Shown here: piece after piece, positions 34,496-48,600 of the stretch
Layout: the number at the start of each line of letters is the position of its first letter
How positions within the stretch are numbered: position 1 is the stretch's first letter
NCBI GenBank assembly: GCA_963966185.1
Contig: CAWZYM010000337.1
Location: 164,501-228,500, forward strand
From: Rhabditoides inermis
Lineage: Eukaryota > Nematoda > Chromadorea > Rhabditida > Rhabditidae
DNA length: 64,000 nucleotides
Direction of reading: 5' to 3'
Notes under the pieces: model-generated
The model's database searches: none
Seen by the model: the letters and a program-made list of their open reading frames with translations, nothing else
What the model was told of the DNA's origin: nothing
Position numbers and translations under genes: made by a program

Positions 34496-34616
34496 TCATG
34501 CACAAAATTTAGAGTGTTATGCTCTTTCAAACCGATTCTTGCATTGATGGGTTGTTTTCTTGTTTTCTCTTGCTACTTCTTAGCTCCTTTTTCCTGCACG
34601 CGATTCACGCTGCGCA

Positions 34617-34918
34617 TTAAAAGGTGTGTACCCTCTGATTTTCGAAGTTGAAATATGTCATAAATAATGCACTTTATCATAGAAAAATTATGCTCAAGTC
34701 GCCTTGAAATTGGTGTAATTTGCGCTCAAATACGCTCTTTCAAGAGAAGTGTGAAGTGTGCAGAAGTGTGCACAAACGTGCACGGTTAATGATGGTTTCT
34801 CCAACTTCCCGCCATTTCCGGCATATGGTCCGATTGACAGAAGTGCATCATTTTTTTATATACTTTCACATTCCGGTGCTAACTTTACTTCGAAAATCAG
34901 AGGGTACACTCCCTTTAA
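34617..34918. mobile_element. TTAA-flanked MITE, family T (copy 3)
   Basis: TTAA-AAGGTGTGTACCCTCTGA ... GGGTACACTCCCT-TTAA, 302 bp; the interior (GTGCACAAACGTGCAC, CTTCCCGCCATTT) closely matches copy 1. Confidence 0.87.
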
Positions 34919-35199
34919 CAAACGACGTGAGTTGTGTTGTATGCGAAGAGAGGATGTCAGTCACGTCTTCGGATATTGGTCTGCTCATCAGAGACTATGC
35001 GGCTTTGATCCATCTACGAGCGTGTGAGTCTTATTGACCACTATTTCCGGTCAACTGCATACTTGTTTCCGGTCGGTCCGTTTGTTACCATTATGTTGCG
35101 ATAAATAATAACTACCTAGAATACGTTGTGGTAGTTGCGGTAGCACTTGAGCTGTCGAGTAGTCGTGTATCAAAGATTCGAGGCTATAAGCCGTGTTGT

Positions 35200-35700
35200 G
35201 GCCATCTTATAGCGGATTGACTCGAAAGTTAGACTTAGAAAAAAACGGCTCAAGCAACGACACACACACAAAACCCGATTATGTTGACCTGGACATGGTT
35301 TGGTCTTGTGAGTTGTGAGATTGAAAGTACATAGCTCAAATGACTAATCGTTCCTACAATGAAAGCATGCATAGCGAAATCTGGAAGGTCCCTCAGTCGA
35401 ATGGCAGCTCTCGCGCACGTTTCGATAATTTTATATAATTTTATGGTATTCCTCCCGGTTACGGTACATCTCATATTTTCTAGACATCATTTCGTCGTTG
35501 TGATATAGTTTCGCTGTTGCTCCGAGCAAGATCATCCTTCGACTGCGTTCTGATTTTTCGGAAATGAGGGTCATTTGTAAGTCAAATGAAAGGAAATTGA
35601 GGGTCGTTTGAAAGTTAAATGATTTCTTTGGTTTAACCGTATTTCATTTAAAAAACTTTCTATAGAGCTTGATTTGCAAAATATTTAAATTTTCGTCGTT
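35200..35700. repeat. Interspersed repeats paired with the 25.0-25.8 kb region
   Basis: 35208-35370 is the inverted counterpart of 25060-25220 (CTTATAGCGGATTGACTCGA, CGGCTCAAGCAACGAC, AACCCGATTATGTTGACCT). 35660-35700 repeats 25800-25840 in direct orientation. Confidence 0.65.
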
Positions 35701-36726
35701 TCACCGTCGTCCGACCGATTTTCCATACGCGTACCGTGAGAAAGGGAGATACCCTATATAAGCATTCGTTTTCAAAAGTAGATTAGTTCAATTGGATCAA
35801 ATGCGATTTATGCAAATACTTTTTTTTCGGACATTATTATGTAATCTGGATAAGAATAAGCCAATGCATACGTGACTATTTCAAGTTCAAATGTATTATG
35901 TGATTTGTGTTTGCAGGAAAAAAAAGAATTCTTCAAACAACCCGGCAGATGAAGAATATGAATATCGTATTGCACATACGTTTCGGTGATCTTGAAATTT
36001 GCCCAAGAGTCAAAACCCGACAGTTCTGTGAGTTGTTTTTTTCGCCACCTTTCCCAACAACACTTGATACCTCTTCAAGCTCTGTAATCTTTTTTTTTTT
36101 ACCAGAAATGCTAGGTTGCATCGATGATGCGGGGAAATCGGAAGACGTCAACTGCGATACCTTATCGACATTCGAGACATCGCGATTCGAGAAGACACTA
36201 GGAATACTCATCATTGGATAGTAAGCTCAGGCGTGTGGACCTGTGGACGAAATAATTCAAAGTGGGCGGCGAGACACAGATAAAAAGATTTCGGATTTGA
36301 GCTAATTCATCTTTCTATAAACGCGCATATCAAAGAAAGAAAAAACAGTGTGACAAAGCATACATCATCAACTCAATACTACACACAATATCATAACAAT
36401 CCTTTATCATTCACAAACACTCTCGCCGTTCGAAACCCCTAGCATTTCAATCACTCCTCCTCCTCTGTCAAACTTGCCAACAAATTTAACAAACACATAT
36501 CTTTTCCAACAACCAACATAAACAACACTGGATAAGCAACAAAACATTATACGGTAAGTATGGCGTATTAGTAACAACACTATAGACATGAGCAAGGGTT
36601 TAGTGAGGTCAGTATGTAACTCGTTGTGAATAAAGATCGAAGTTACTAAACTAGTGGGTAACAGACAAACAAGGGGAAGAAAGTAGAAAATGGCAAAGTG
36701 ATCTTCTCTCTTCTTCTCTCCTCGCC
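35700..36726. other. Flank downstream of the long minus gene; no gene recognised
   Basis: Contains a block (36360-36445: ACTCAATACT.CAC.CAA.ATCATAA..ATCCTTTATCAT, GTTCGAAACCCCTAGCAT) repeated at 56350-56440, just past the 3' end of the TMED gene. Open frames at 35907-36221 look like chance. Confidence 0.4.
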
Positions 36727-39700
36727 TCAAAAAAAGAAGTCGTACGACAGCATCTGAAACACAATGACTATACAGCTATACACATATGCATAAACGTGAA
36801 CACTCACCTCCAACTTTCCCTCCACAGTGACTCGATCTCTCTTCCTCTCCTTCTGCTCCTTCTCCTCCTTCTCCAACTTCTCCTCCTGATCCTCCTCCTC
36901 CACCACCCTCCTCCGCCGCTCCTCCTCCCTCCGCATTCTCCACTCTGTCCTATCGACGGGTCTCTTGAACACGCACCCATACCCGCTCCCCTTCCACGCC
37001 AATTCTCCTGCTTGCATCGGGCGCTGGAAAGAAGGCAATTTGAATAAGACACCATTTACAAGACACACATAGTACCATGACTCTTTGGGTAAACACTATC
37101 CACTACGACACCTGGTATCGACAACACGATATACCAAGATGGATAACAGTGGTGTGGTGTTTTGTGAGCAAGGCGGTGTCGTGTTATCAAATGTCATTTC
37201 CCACCTGGAACACATATCTCGCCGATCCCTGTACAGACGCCGGCAGACTCTCCTCCTGGTAGCGGCTCGGGCGGGGGAATCGCGATCGCGACTTGTGGTA
37301 GAACTCCAGGTCGTCTCGCGCCTTCTTCCTCCTCTTCCTATCCACTCCCTCCTTCTCCTCCCCCTCCTCCTTCTCCTTCTCCTCTTCTTCCTCCTCGTCT
37401 TCATATCCCACCTCGTCCTTCACCTGCTCCAACCACTTGATCATCTCCAGTTCCGCCACTTCAGCTGGGCTGCGATAGCGACGCTGAAAACACAGAAAGG
37501 ATGTCTGGTCAGTCTCTTCGAAACGGCCCCTTCAAAACGCCTTCGGAACGCGACAAAACATTGTTTCGAAGGATTGAAAAGAGGCACTAGCCCCATGAGA
37601 GAGAGAGAGGGAGGGAGAGAGAGAGGGAGGGAAAGAGAGAGGGAGAGAAAGAGAGAGGAAGGGAGAGAGAGGGAGGGAGAGAGGGAGGGAGAGAGAGAGG
37701 GAGGGAGGGAGAGAGAGAGAGAGGGAGGGAGAGATCGGCCACGCATTTCGGAAGGGATTTAACCATTCACCTTGTACCGCGTCACGAAAATGTCCCCGTC
37801 TTCGGCAGTCTCAACCTTCACTGCCCCGGCCTGAATAAGAGAAATACAGTAATCCACGTTAGTTACAGTAATCCACACATCGCTACAGTAGCCCACCTCA
37901 GTCACCTCCTACCATGTTACAGTAATCTACATACAGTCACCCACCGTAGTCCTACGTTTGTTACAGTAATCTCCATACAGTAACCCATCGTAGTCCTACG
38001 TCTGTTACAGTAATCTACATACAGTCACTCACCGTAGCCAACTGCCGTTCCGCCTCTGTCTGAACCGCTTCCTCAGATCCGAGCTGATGACTGCCCTACA
38101 ATGTAGATACAGTAAGACAAGCCGAGACGAGTTGCCCGTCACCGTGTTTCGACCATTTTTTTATGCCCCACCGGATGGTAGTGAAATTCGGCAGAACAAT
38201 TGCCCGCGAAGGGAATCGAACCACCAACCGTGCGCTTAGCAGGTTTCGACCATATTGTACCGTATTGTCGTATTGATTCGAAACCCGTGTTATTGGAACT
38301 CGCGTACCGTATTACCATAAATGTGTACTCGAAAATTATCAATATCATTCCAAAAGTGCGAGAGCCAACGCACAGTGTACCGCGTGACATAAATGTCAGC
38401 GTCGCCATCCGCCGTCTCCTCCTTCACTTCCTTGGCCTGAAATGAGCTTTACAGTAACCCTTTTTTACAGTAACCCTTTTTCAGTAAATACTTTAATCAA
38501 ATAAGTTCTTTCGTAAAGTTGCACAATTCAGTATTATTGGAAAAAAGTGAGGAAAATATAGTTAAATTACCAGAAGGGCGCGCGCGCTCTCTCCTTTCTT
38601 TTGCAAACTTTCACGGTCTGATACTGTTTGCTCTATTTTAATACTGTTTTATCTAGCGCGCAGCGCGCTAGTCCTTGTCCTGAAAATGATGTAAGTTACT
38701 GTAACCCCGCGATAATTACGACATTACTACATCACATTGTACAAATTACAGACCTTACAGACTTATACGTTACAGGTACATACGTTTCAGCTAGACCAGA
38801 TACGTTACCGTTACAGGTACATACGTTTCAGCTAGACCAGATACGTCACCCACCTGCGTCTGCCCGCAGCAAGGCTCCTGTCCATAGTCATCCGGCGGTT
38901 CCGCTTTCACTATCAGCCACTTCTGAAGTGGCAGCGGTCAAGTCTCTTTCCTACTCACAGAATGTTTTCAAACTACCTGAGGTTCGAAACCCATTTCAAC
39001 TGCTTCAAACTATTTGCGAACTCTCGAAATGATTTCATCTGTCCTCCCAACTACCTCAAATTACTTCCGAATAGTCCTAACCCCTGCCCCATCTAACCGA
39101 TTCCGAGTTCAATGATTTCCACATATTGACCACGACTAGTAACAGCAGCATCAACCGGTCAACAGCACCACATCTCTCCCACCCCCCCCCCCTCTCTCTC
39201 TTTCGCTCTCTCTTCGCCGCAAATTTACTCGATTAATATATGCATGCTTATCGCTAGCAACGGTGCTATACTCTGCGCCAGAGCGATAGTTTTCGATCTA
39301 CCTCGCTTGCAGTTCGGAATACGGTGCCATAACCGTCTGCCTCTCTTGTTTTGCGCGCTATTGCCGTAATCTGACTCTCCGTCTGCCATCGATCTACCCC
39401 ACAGCGCGCAACTTATTGCGAGAATAGAACCATATGTAGCCTACCACCACCTCTTCCGGTTCTCCGACCAGCGCGCGCGACACAGGCAGACACTCGTCCG
39501 ACTGCCGTGTCAGAACATCACAGACACTCTCCACTTCCACAGCAGTCACCCTGCTGCCGTCGTCCGAAACATCATAGCCCAGAGCATCCTACAAGCAATG
39601 GGTAAAGAGATCCTCACAACAACAACAACAACAACAACAAACAACAAACAAACAAACAAACAAACAAACAAGAACAACAACAAGGATTTCACCTCATCCA

Positions 39701-40632
39701 TGAGCCCTCCGAACAGTTCGTCGACAGCCGCGTCTTCCATACGCTCCTCATCTTCCAGCGACACATCGAGATCGAGCAGCTTCTGAAAACTCTCTCCCCC
39801 TCTCTCTCCCTCCCTCCCTCCCTCTCTCTCTTTCTCTTCCTTTTCCCTCTTCCTCTCTCCTCCCTCTCTTTCTCTCTGTCTCCCTCCCTCTCTCTCACCT
39901 TCTCTGTCTGTCCCTCGCTCCCCTCTCTCTCTCTTCCTTTTCCCTCCTCCTCCTCTCTCTCTCTCCCTCCCTCTCTTTCTCCCCCCTCTCTCTCCCTCGC
40001 TCCCCTCTCTCTCTTCCTTTTCCCTCCTCCTCCTCTCTCTCTCCCTCCCTCCCTCCCTCTCTTTCTCCCTCCCTCTCTCTCCCTCGCTCCCCTCTCTCTC
40101 CCTCGCTCCCCTCTCTCTCTTCCTTTTCCCTCCTCCTCCTCTCTCCCTCCTCTCCCCCTCTCTCTCTCCCCTTGTCTGTCTGTCCCTCCTCCCTCTCCAC
40201 CTCCACACTCTCCTTCTCCTTTCCCTCCCCAGTCGCACAGATCCTGCTCATACAGCGTATCGCAGCCTGTCTCCGCGTCCTTTTCACGTTCCCATCACTC
40301 AGCACCGGAGTCTTCTGCAACTAGTTTCGCAAATCATAATACAATATGCCGTTTAACAACAATAAAATGAAACATGATATGAAGATGTACCGATGTGCTT
40401 CAATTACTACACCCACCTGTGACACAGTCTCCTCCTTCAGCCCCACTTCCCCCTGCTCCTTCTCCGTCTCCCTCTTCTCCATCCTCCTCCTCCTCGACTC
40501 GAGGTCCCTCTGCCTCTTCCTCTCCCTCCTCCGCTCCCGTTCCTCCTTCCTTCTCCTCCTGTACTCGCCGTCTCTCTGTCGCTTCCTCTCACGACGAGCA
40601 ATGTCCTCCAACGACATCTCCTACAAATCAGC

Positions 40633-40683
<51 letters not shown>

Positions 40684-42590
40684 TAATAATGATAATATTT
40701 ACTACCGTGTATACTTAAAAGAGAATTAACGTCATAAATAGAGTGATTACGGCAAATGCGATTGGGATCGGAAAACAAATAAACACAAAACATAAAATCA
40801 CACATTTATCCAGAATCATTTATCCCAGCTTCATAGCGAGACGTTTATGTTCTGTGTAATGAGATTATGGATAAAGTTTCCGATTTTATTGTTTTTTGGA
40901 TCCAGAATCGCTTATTCCTGTGCATATTGCACACAAGGTTTGGTTAGCTTATCGTATCACATCAATCCCTCCTCTCTCCCCTCCCCTCCTCCCTCTCAAT
41001 CTTTATGTCTCCCTATCTCTCTCTTTCCCCCTCCCTCCCTCCCTCCTTCCGCCTCCCACCTTCTCTGCATTCCTCTTCCTCTCCCGATATGCCATATCCT
41101 TTGCCCTCTGTTTCTCCCTCCACTCTGCCGCCGCCGCCGGATTCCTTTCTCGCTCCTCCTTCTTCCGCAGACGGTACGCCTACAAATACAGTATCCATAC
41201 AGTAAGAACTGTTAGAAGAAGTAAATTGATGAAGTGATTCTCAAGTTGCGGTCAGTCTCTTCGGAACACCACCGGAAGGCCTTCGAAACACTTCGGAAAT
41301 GCTTTTCGGACCGCCCACATAACACTCCCGGTTTGCCTTCGGAATACTACATTTTGGAATGCAATGCTATTCCTTCTAAACACTTCGAAATCACTTTCGA
41401 AGAGACTGACCGCATATTTAACTTTTATCTGGAATCTCATTATCATACAACGTACATTACACACAAATTCACGAACCCTGCAACGCTCATTGTGCTGTTC
41501 CTTCCGATTAGGTCGCACCGCATTCGGGCGGACTTCCGGCGGTGTCACCACCGACTCGATAGAAGCCGTCTCGTCACCAGCTCCAGCGGTGATCTAAAGG
41601 TGTGGCCAGTGAGCATCCAGTTCATTCGAAACGCAGCCTTCAAAACGCTTTGCGAAGGGAGTTTCAAAGAGACGGACTACTATAGTCGGATTGGATCCTA
41701 TATGCCATCCGTGACATTTCACATGTTGTGCAGTTTCGTGCAACACAACGTGTATTCTCTTTCGAAAAGTACAGGAGTAAAAAGGAGTGGTTTGTTTTGA
41801 TCTAATTCAACAAAAGCACATGCATATTTTTTTCTTCGCAGCTGACTAAAATTTCAAAACAAACCTGCTCTTTCAAACGATGTACTATGAAATGTTTCAT
41901 AACTATGAAATGTTTTTGATCAGATATACGCATGCAAATGCATAAAAATTTAACAACAAAAAGGTCTTTTATTTTAAATTATTATAGTACATATTACAAT
42001 TACATATGTTCGCTTTTTTCATCGATTAGAAAGAGCAGGTTTGTTTTGAAATTTTAGTCAGCTGCGAAGAAAAAAATATGCATGTGCTTTTGTTGAATTA
42101 GATCAAAACAAACCACTCCTTTTTACTCCTGTACTTTTCGAAAGAGAATGGATGTCCTTTTCTCAAATTTCGAAGAAATTTTGTACATTAGATAACGAAA
42201 ATACATATTACAAACTCACTAGTCAGAATATCATGCTATAAAGATACAAATAACTTACAATTTACAATACTCACAATTAACAATTCACAAATACACAGAC
42301 ATAGTAACAGTCACTGATAACAGTCACGTCAGTAACTTGAAAATCTTCGAAAACTAGTACACTGACGTATCCAAACTAGAGAGTCTTCGAAAACGTAGTC
42401 AGAATCAGGAAACGAACAGCCTGGTCGGATCGCTCATTGACGATTGATGCGCTCTATTTCGCTTATCTAATAGCCCTCTCTCTCACTCTTTCCCCCCTCT
42501 CTCTCTTTCTCTCTCTTTCTCTATCACTCGCCCTTCTCTTTTTCTTTCCTCTCTCTATCACTCCCTAACTCTCATTATCTCTCCTTCTCC

Positions 42591-42630
<40 letters not shown>

Positions 42631-45600
42631 TTTCTATCTCTCTCTTTCTCAATCTCTTTCTCTCTCCTCTCTATCACTTTTTCTTTCTCTCTCTCGTTCT
42701 CTCTCTCAGAGCATATCGTGTTTTATTCTCCGCTTGAACACTCTCTTTTTCTACCCTCACTGTTCTCTCTAGACACAGAAAGACAATCTTCAGATTTTGA
42801 GCTAATGAACCTTCGGTCATGAATAGCCGGACTGGGTGCGTTGAACTGAACTCAGCTAGCTTTCTTATACGGTTATTTTCCTGTGTTTCTGGTATTACTG
42901 TTCGAACTGAGGAGTTGCACAGAGAACAAAACAGCGTCATCCGGCCTGCTTTCTGCAATTCGCACGTTTTCTAACCGGCAAGTCGGTAAGAGAACATGCG
43001 CTCTCTCACTCTCACACTCTCTCTCGCCGAGATCGTTCGATCAGATAACAGGCCGGCTGCCCAGTCACTCGCCAGTGGACATGAGAGAGTGCGCAGAGAG
43101 TGTGCGCTCGCAAGAGACGCCAGAGACGGCGCGCGATCGATCCGACACGAGAGTGGGTGAGCGAAGGGCGGGGCATGCGCTCGGCCAATCAGTTTTCACC
43201 GGCAAGAGGCCGAGAGACCAATAAGCGCAGAGTGCAGTGGGCGGAGCTTACGTGATGCACACCGTCGTCGCCGCCGCCGCCGTCGTAAACACGTTTAGTG
43301 GCAAAGCGGGAGAGAGCGAGAGAGAGGCTGTTCTGGGCGCCGCAACCGATATTTATTCAACAAATCATACTCATAGGTCTTACAAAATGATACCCTAACA
43401 CATAACACACTCTAATGAAGTATATTGTATTATGATAGCCAAATAGCGTGTGGATTGGGAGTGGCGCGCTGCGCGCGCCACTGATCATAACAAACGGGCG
43501 GCGCTGGCGCGCCGCCCCTAATGTCTTCAAATATCCAAAACGCTTTGTGAGAGGGAATCGAACCCGTGGGCAGCTCGAACGGATCGCGCGCTGGCGGCGC
43601 GCTCTACCACTGCGCCATTGAGGCTCATGCAGAGAGGTCATTGAGTTTCGCAGATATGTTTGCTCGTTATCTCTCATCATTGTACACTGAAAAGGCCAGT
43701 GGAGCTAGATGGGCTCTCTCTTCGATCTCTTAACCACTTCCTCTATGGAGCAGTGGCAGTGCGCGCCGCTAGCGCACAATCGCCGCGACCTGTCCACGGG
43801 TTCGATTCCTACTCATGGAAGCGTTTTGGATATTTGATGACATGCATGTTGTGTTGCACAAAACTGCACAACATGTGAAATGTCACGGATGGCATATAGG
43901 ATCCAATCCGACTATAGTGAAACAGAAATGTGAGAATAGAATAGCATACATAATACATAACCAGCTTACGAACTCTCACCTCTTCTCGCAACTCCACTCG
44001 CTGTTCCTTCTGCACTTCAGCTCCAGTCGACATCTCCTCGCTCTGAGATACGGCACTCTCCTTCTTCTCCATCTCCCGCTCCTGCACGTGCTCCGGCTCC
44101 ATCTCCTCCACCCTCTCCTCCTCCTGTTCCCTCTCCATCTCCTCATCCATCTCCTGTCCCTTGAGTTCCTCCTCCTCCTCCTCCCTCTCCTTCTCTCTCG
44201 CCTGCTCCTTCTCCTGTTCATTTGCCAACTCCGAGGCATTCGGAGACGGACACGGGGTGGCGTCACGCTAAACCAGTCAGTAGCTACACACCAACCCGTC
44301 CACTTACCTCCAAGTCATTCACTGGTGATCCCGGCGAATCCACATTCTCGTCCTCTACCTCTCCCCCTCCACCCATCTGAAAGCACCAAATACTTCCAGT
44401 CAATAGTGATACCATTCAAATTACTAACCCGTCCACTTACCTCCAAGTCATTCACTGGTGATCCCGGCGAATCCACATTCTCGTCCTCTACCTCTCCCCC
44501 TCCACCCATCTGAAAGCACCAAATACTTCCAGTCAATAGTGATACCATTCAAATTACTAACCCGTCCACTTACCTCCAAGTCATCCACTGGTGATCTCGG
44601 CGAATCGACTGCCACATTCAGGTTATCTAGACGGTCCTCCTTCGTCTCTCTCTCTCCAACCTAAAAGCACCAAATCATTCAGGGATGTTTGTTTGTTGAG
44701 TGAGTGAGTGAGTGATTTGTTTATCAGCGACATACAATGTTAAAGGATGTATCCGGACAATGTATTGTTCCCTGATTATCAGGATGAGGTCGCTTCCGTT
44801 CTCTACAATGAAGACGTGTTTGGAGGAAAAAATTAGTAAAATACAAACAATTTTTCACGTTCATACAGTTTCAAAAGAAGGTTTCATTGACGAGAACAAA
44901 AGCAACCCCAACCTGAAGATCAGGCAAGGGGAATCATTCCAGTCCATACTGCCACCCACACCCACCTCTCCTCCACTTGGCAGCTCAGCATGCAGCTCCA
45001 CGGCCGGATCCTTCTCCTGCTCATTCTCCTCCTCCATCTCCAAATGTGTATCTTCCTCTTTCTTCTTCTCCTCCTCCTCCCCCTTCCCCTCCACAATCTT
45101 CGCAGGACGCTTCCTCTTGCGCCGAGCAGTGTCTTCCACCCTCACAACCAGCTCGTCATCAATCGAACTCGCACTCTGAACAACACCTTACACATCACTC
45201 TTCCAACTCGTTTCAGTTTCGATTCGCCGATTGAATCCGGGATCCAGCTTGTCGACCACAAGATACACCACATCTACTATGACTATAGGAAGCAAGTGAC
45301 TAGACACGGGAGGAACTGTTCGGATTCCTCCCTACTATCAGTTGCAACGCACCGGCAGCGTCTGTTTCCTTTGACGAAAGCCGCGAGTCGACCGAGCGGG
45401 GACAGCGGCAGGACGGGGGCGCCCCGCCCATCCTCCTCCATCTCCTCCGCCGTCCACCTTCTGCTCGTCCGTCTGCCCTTCTTGGACAGCCCCACCCTCC
45501 TTGACCGTCTCAGCGGCCGCACGATGCTGCTGCTGCAAAGTTTCGTACAACACGTGCTTCACTCAATCCGCACATTTCTATTTTTTCATTTCATTGAACA

Positions 45601-48600
45601 ATTTTCGTGTTTTTTCGCGTCTTCGCGATATGTGCGCCCATCTACCATCAACCATCCATCAGCAATCAGGACCTGCGCCGCACTGTTCCAGATTCAACTT
45701 CCCACCGTAGAATATTGTGTGTCGTACCGAATCATCAAGCCAACATTGTCGGAATCGGACTAATAAACAACAAACAAACAACAACAACAACTTCAGCCTA
45801 CCCACAATGGTTCGGAGGTGTTGTCTGCTGGGGCGGTGGGGCACGCGACTAGGCACCACCGGCTGCGAGAAGACTACTCTATCGGGGAGAGCAGAAGAAA
45901 CCGCATCCGCGTCGCTAGCCTAAACACAGCACCATGAGAAATGGACAAAACAGAGCGCAACCAAGCGACTACTGTCGAGGGACTATCGACGGGAGCGGCC
46001 GGACCACACCCACCCCACATCAACGCATCCCCCGAACAAGAGAAAAATTTGAAAATGAATCTCTTCTAACAACTAAACGAGAAACACAATTAGAGAGGGC
46101 GCGCAGCGCCCTCTCTCTTGGGTTAAAATAAGGCTCGCGCCAGAATTTTCAAGTAGCGATATCCAAAGGACATGTTAGCAACAATGTGAAGTCTTCCAAT
46201 TTATGTTAGTTAGATTCGCACGGTTCCATAGGGCAGATCACTAATTGACGGCATCTTTGTATCTTTTCTCCGAAAGAAGTTATGAGCGATCTCGCACTCG
46301 CACTAGGCGAAAGGCCAGCGTGTGGGTGGGTGGGTGGGTGGGTGGGTGTCGTTTCCAGTCACGCTAGCTGATAGCTAGCCCTCTGCTGGCGGGCGAGCGC
46401 GAGAGCACGCGAGAGAGCACGCTGTTTGGAGAGAGACAGATGTACTTTGGTGGCTGCGATCAGTAGGAATTTAGTAAGGGGAGAGAGAAAGAGAGAACGA
46501 GAGAACGAGAGAACGAGAGAACGAGAGAACGAGAGAACGAGAGAACGATATAACGAGAGAAAAGGAGAAAAAGAGAGGAGGGAAGGAGGGAAGGAGAGAC
46601 GGAGAGAACGAGAGAACGAGAGAACGAGAGAAGGATAGAAAGAGAGAACGAGAGAACGAGAGAACCAGAGAAAGAGAGAAAGATATAAAAAGAGAACGAG
46701 AGAGCTAGAGAACGAGAGAAAGAGAGAAAGGGAGAAGGAGGGAAGGAGGGATGGAGAGAAGAAGAGAAGGATAGAAAGAGAGAACGAGAGAACTAGAGAA
46801 CGAAAGAAAGAGAGAAAGAGAGAAAGAGATAAAGAGAGAACGAGAGAAAGCGAGAACGATATAACGAGAGAATTAGAGAACGAGAGAAAGAGAGAATGGG
46901 AGGAGAAGGGAAGGAGGGAAGGAGAGAAAGAGAGAAAGAGAGAACGAGAAAACGAGAAAACGAGAGAAAGAGAAAACGAGAGAAAGAGAGAACGATATAA
47001 CGAGAGAGCTAGAGAACGAGAGAAAGAGAGAAAGGGAGAAGGAGGGAAGGAGGGATGGAGAGAAGAAGAGAAGGAGAGAAGGAGAGAACTAGAGAAAAAA
47101 GAGAAAGAGAGAAAGAGAGAAAGAGAGAAAGAGAGAAAGAGAGAAAGAGAGAAAGAGAGAAAGAGATAATGAGAGAAAGAGATAATGAGAGAACGAGAGA
47201 AAGAGAAACCGATAGAAAGAGAAAACGAGTGAAAGAGAGAACGATATAACGAGAGAACTAGAGAACGAGAGAAAGAGAGAAAGTGAGAAGGCGGGAAGGA
47301 GGGAAGGAAAGAAGGAGAGAACGAGACAACGAGAGAACGAGACAACGAGACAACGAGACAACGAGAGAACGAGAGAACGAGAAAACGAGAGCACGAGAGA
47401 ACGAGAGAAAGAGAGAACGATATAACGATATAACGAGAGAAATAGAGAACGAGAGAAAGAGAGAAAGAGAGAAGGAGAGAAGGAGGGAAGAAGAGAAGGA
47501 GAGACGGAGAGAACGAGAGAACGAGAGAACGAGAGAACGAGAGAAGGATAGAAAGAGAGAACGAGATAAAGAGAGAACGAGAGAACGAGAGAACGAGAGA
47601 ACGAGAGAACGAGAAAACGAGAGAAAGAGAGAACAAGAGAAAGAGAGAACGAAAGAAAGAGAGAACGATATAACTAGAGAACGAGAGAACGAGAGAAAGA
47701 GAGAAGGAGGGTGGTAGGAGGGAAGGAGGGAAGAAGAGAAGGAGAGACGGAGAGACGGAGAAAACGAGAGAACGAGAGAACGAGAAACGAGAGAACGAGA
47801 GAACGAGAGAACGAGAGAACGAGAGAAAGAGAGAAAGAGAGAAAGAGAGAACGAGAGAACGAGAGAAAGAGAGAACTGGAGAACTAGAGAAAAAGAGAAA
47901 GGGAGAAGGAGGGAAGGAGGAAAGGAGAGAAGAAGAGAAGGAGACACGCGAGAACGAGAGAACGAGAGAACGAGAGAACGAGAGAACGAGAGAACGAGAG
48001 AACGAGAGAAAGAGAAAACGAAATAACGAGAGAACTAGATAACGAGAGAACGAGAGAACGAGAGAAAGAGAGAAAGGGAGAAGGGGGGAAGGAGGGAAGG
48101 AGAGAAGGAGAGACGGAGAGACGGAGAGAACGAGAGAACGAGAGAACGAGAGAACGAGAGAAAGAGAGAAAAGAGAGAAAAGAGAGAACGAGAGAAAGAG
48201 AGAAAAGAGAGAAAGGGAGAAAGAGAGAACGAGAGAACGAGAGAACGAGAGAACTAGAGAACGAGAGAAAGAGAGAAAGGGATAACGAGAGAACGAGAGA
48301 AAGAGAGAACGAGAGAAAGAGAGAACGAGAGAAAGAGAGAAGGAAAGAAGGAGGGAAGGAAGGAAGGAGGGAAGGAGAGGAGGAGAGGAGGAGAGAAGGG
48401 GAGAAGGAGAGAAGGAGGGAAGGAATGGGAGGAGAGAAGGAGGAAAGGAGAGGAGGAGAGAAGGAAAGAAGGAGAGAAGGAGGGAAGGAATGGAAGGAGA
48501 GAACGAGAGAACGAGAAAATATCGAATAAATTTGAAATGAAATTGATGAAATAATGAGAGAAGAACATGTTACATGTATGAAGACGAGAGAGAAAATTTC

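Larger units (their letters stand above)
41681..43917. mobile_element. Foldback element with tRNA-like parts, family R (long, nested copy)
   Basis: Left end 41681-41752 and right end 43846-43917 are about 70-bp near-identical inverted repeats (TATAGTCGGATTGGATCCTA). The left arm is interrupted by a family F foldback element at 41754. Inside the right part, minus-strand 43535-43625 has an A box (TGGCGCAGTGGTAGAGCGC) and B box (GGGTTCGATTCC), and plus-strand 43740-43830 has a second tRNA-like unit (ATGGAGCAGTGGCAGTGCGC, CGGGTTCGATTCC), facing each other. All this sits in one intron of the long gene. Confidence 0.7.

Noticed and set aside
35907..36221. 104-aa open frame after an acceptor-like site
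   Set aside because: Low complexity, an overlapping opposite-strand frame of similar length and no motif; likely chance.
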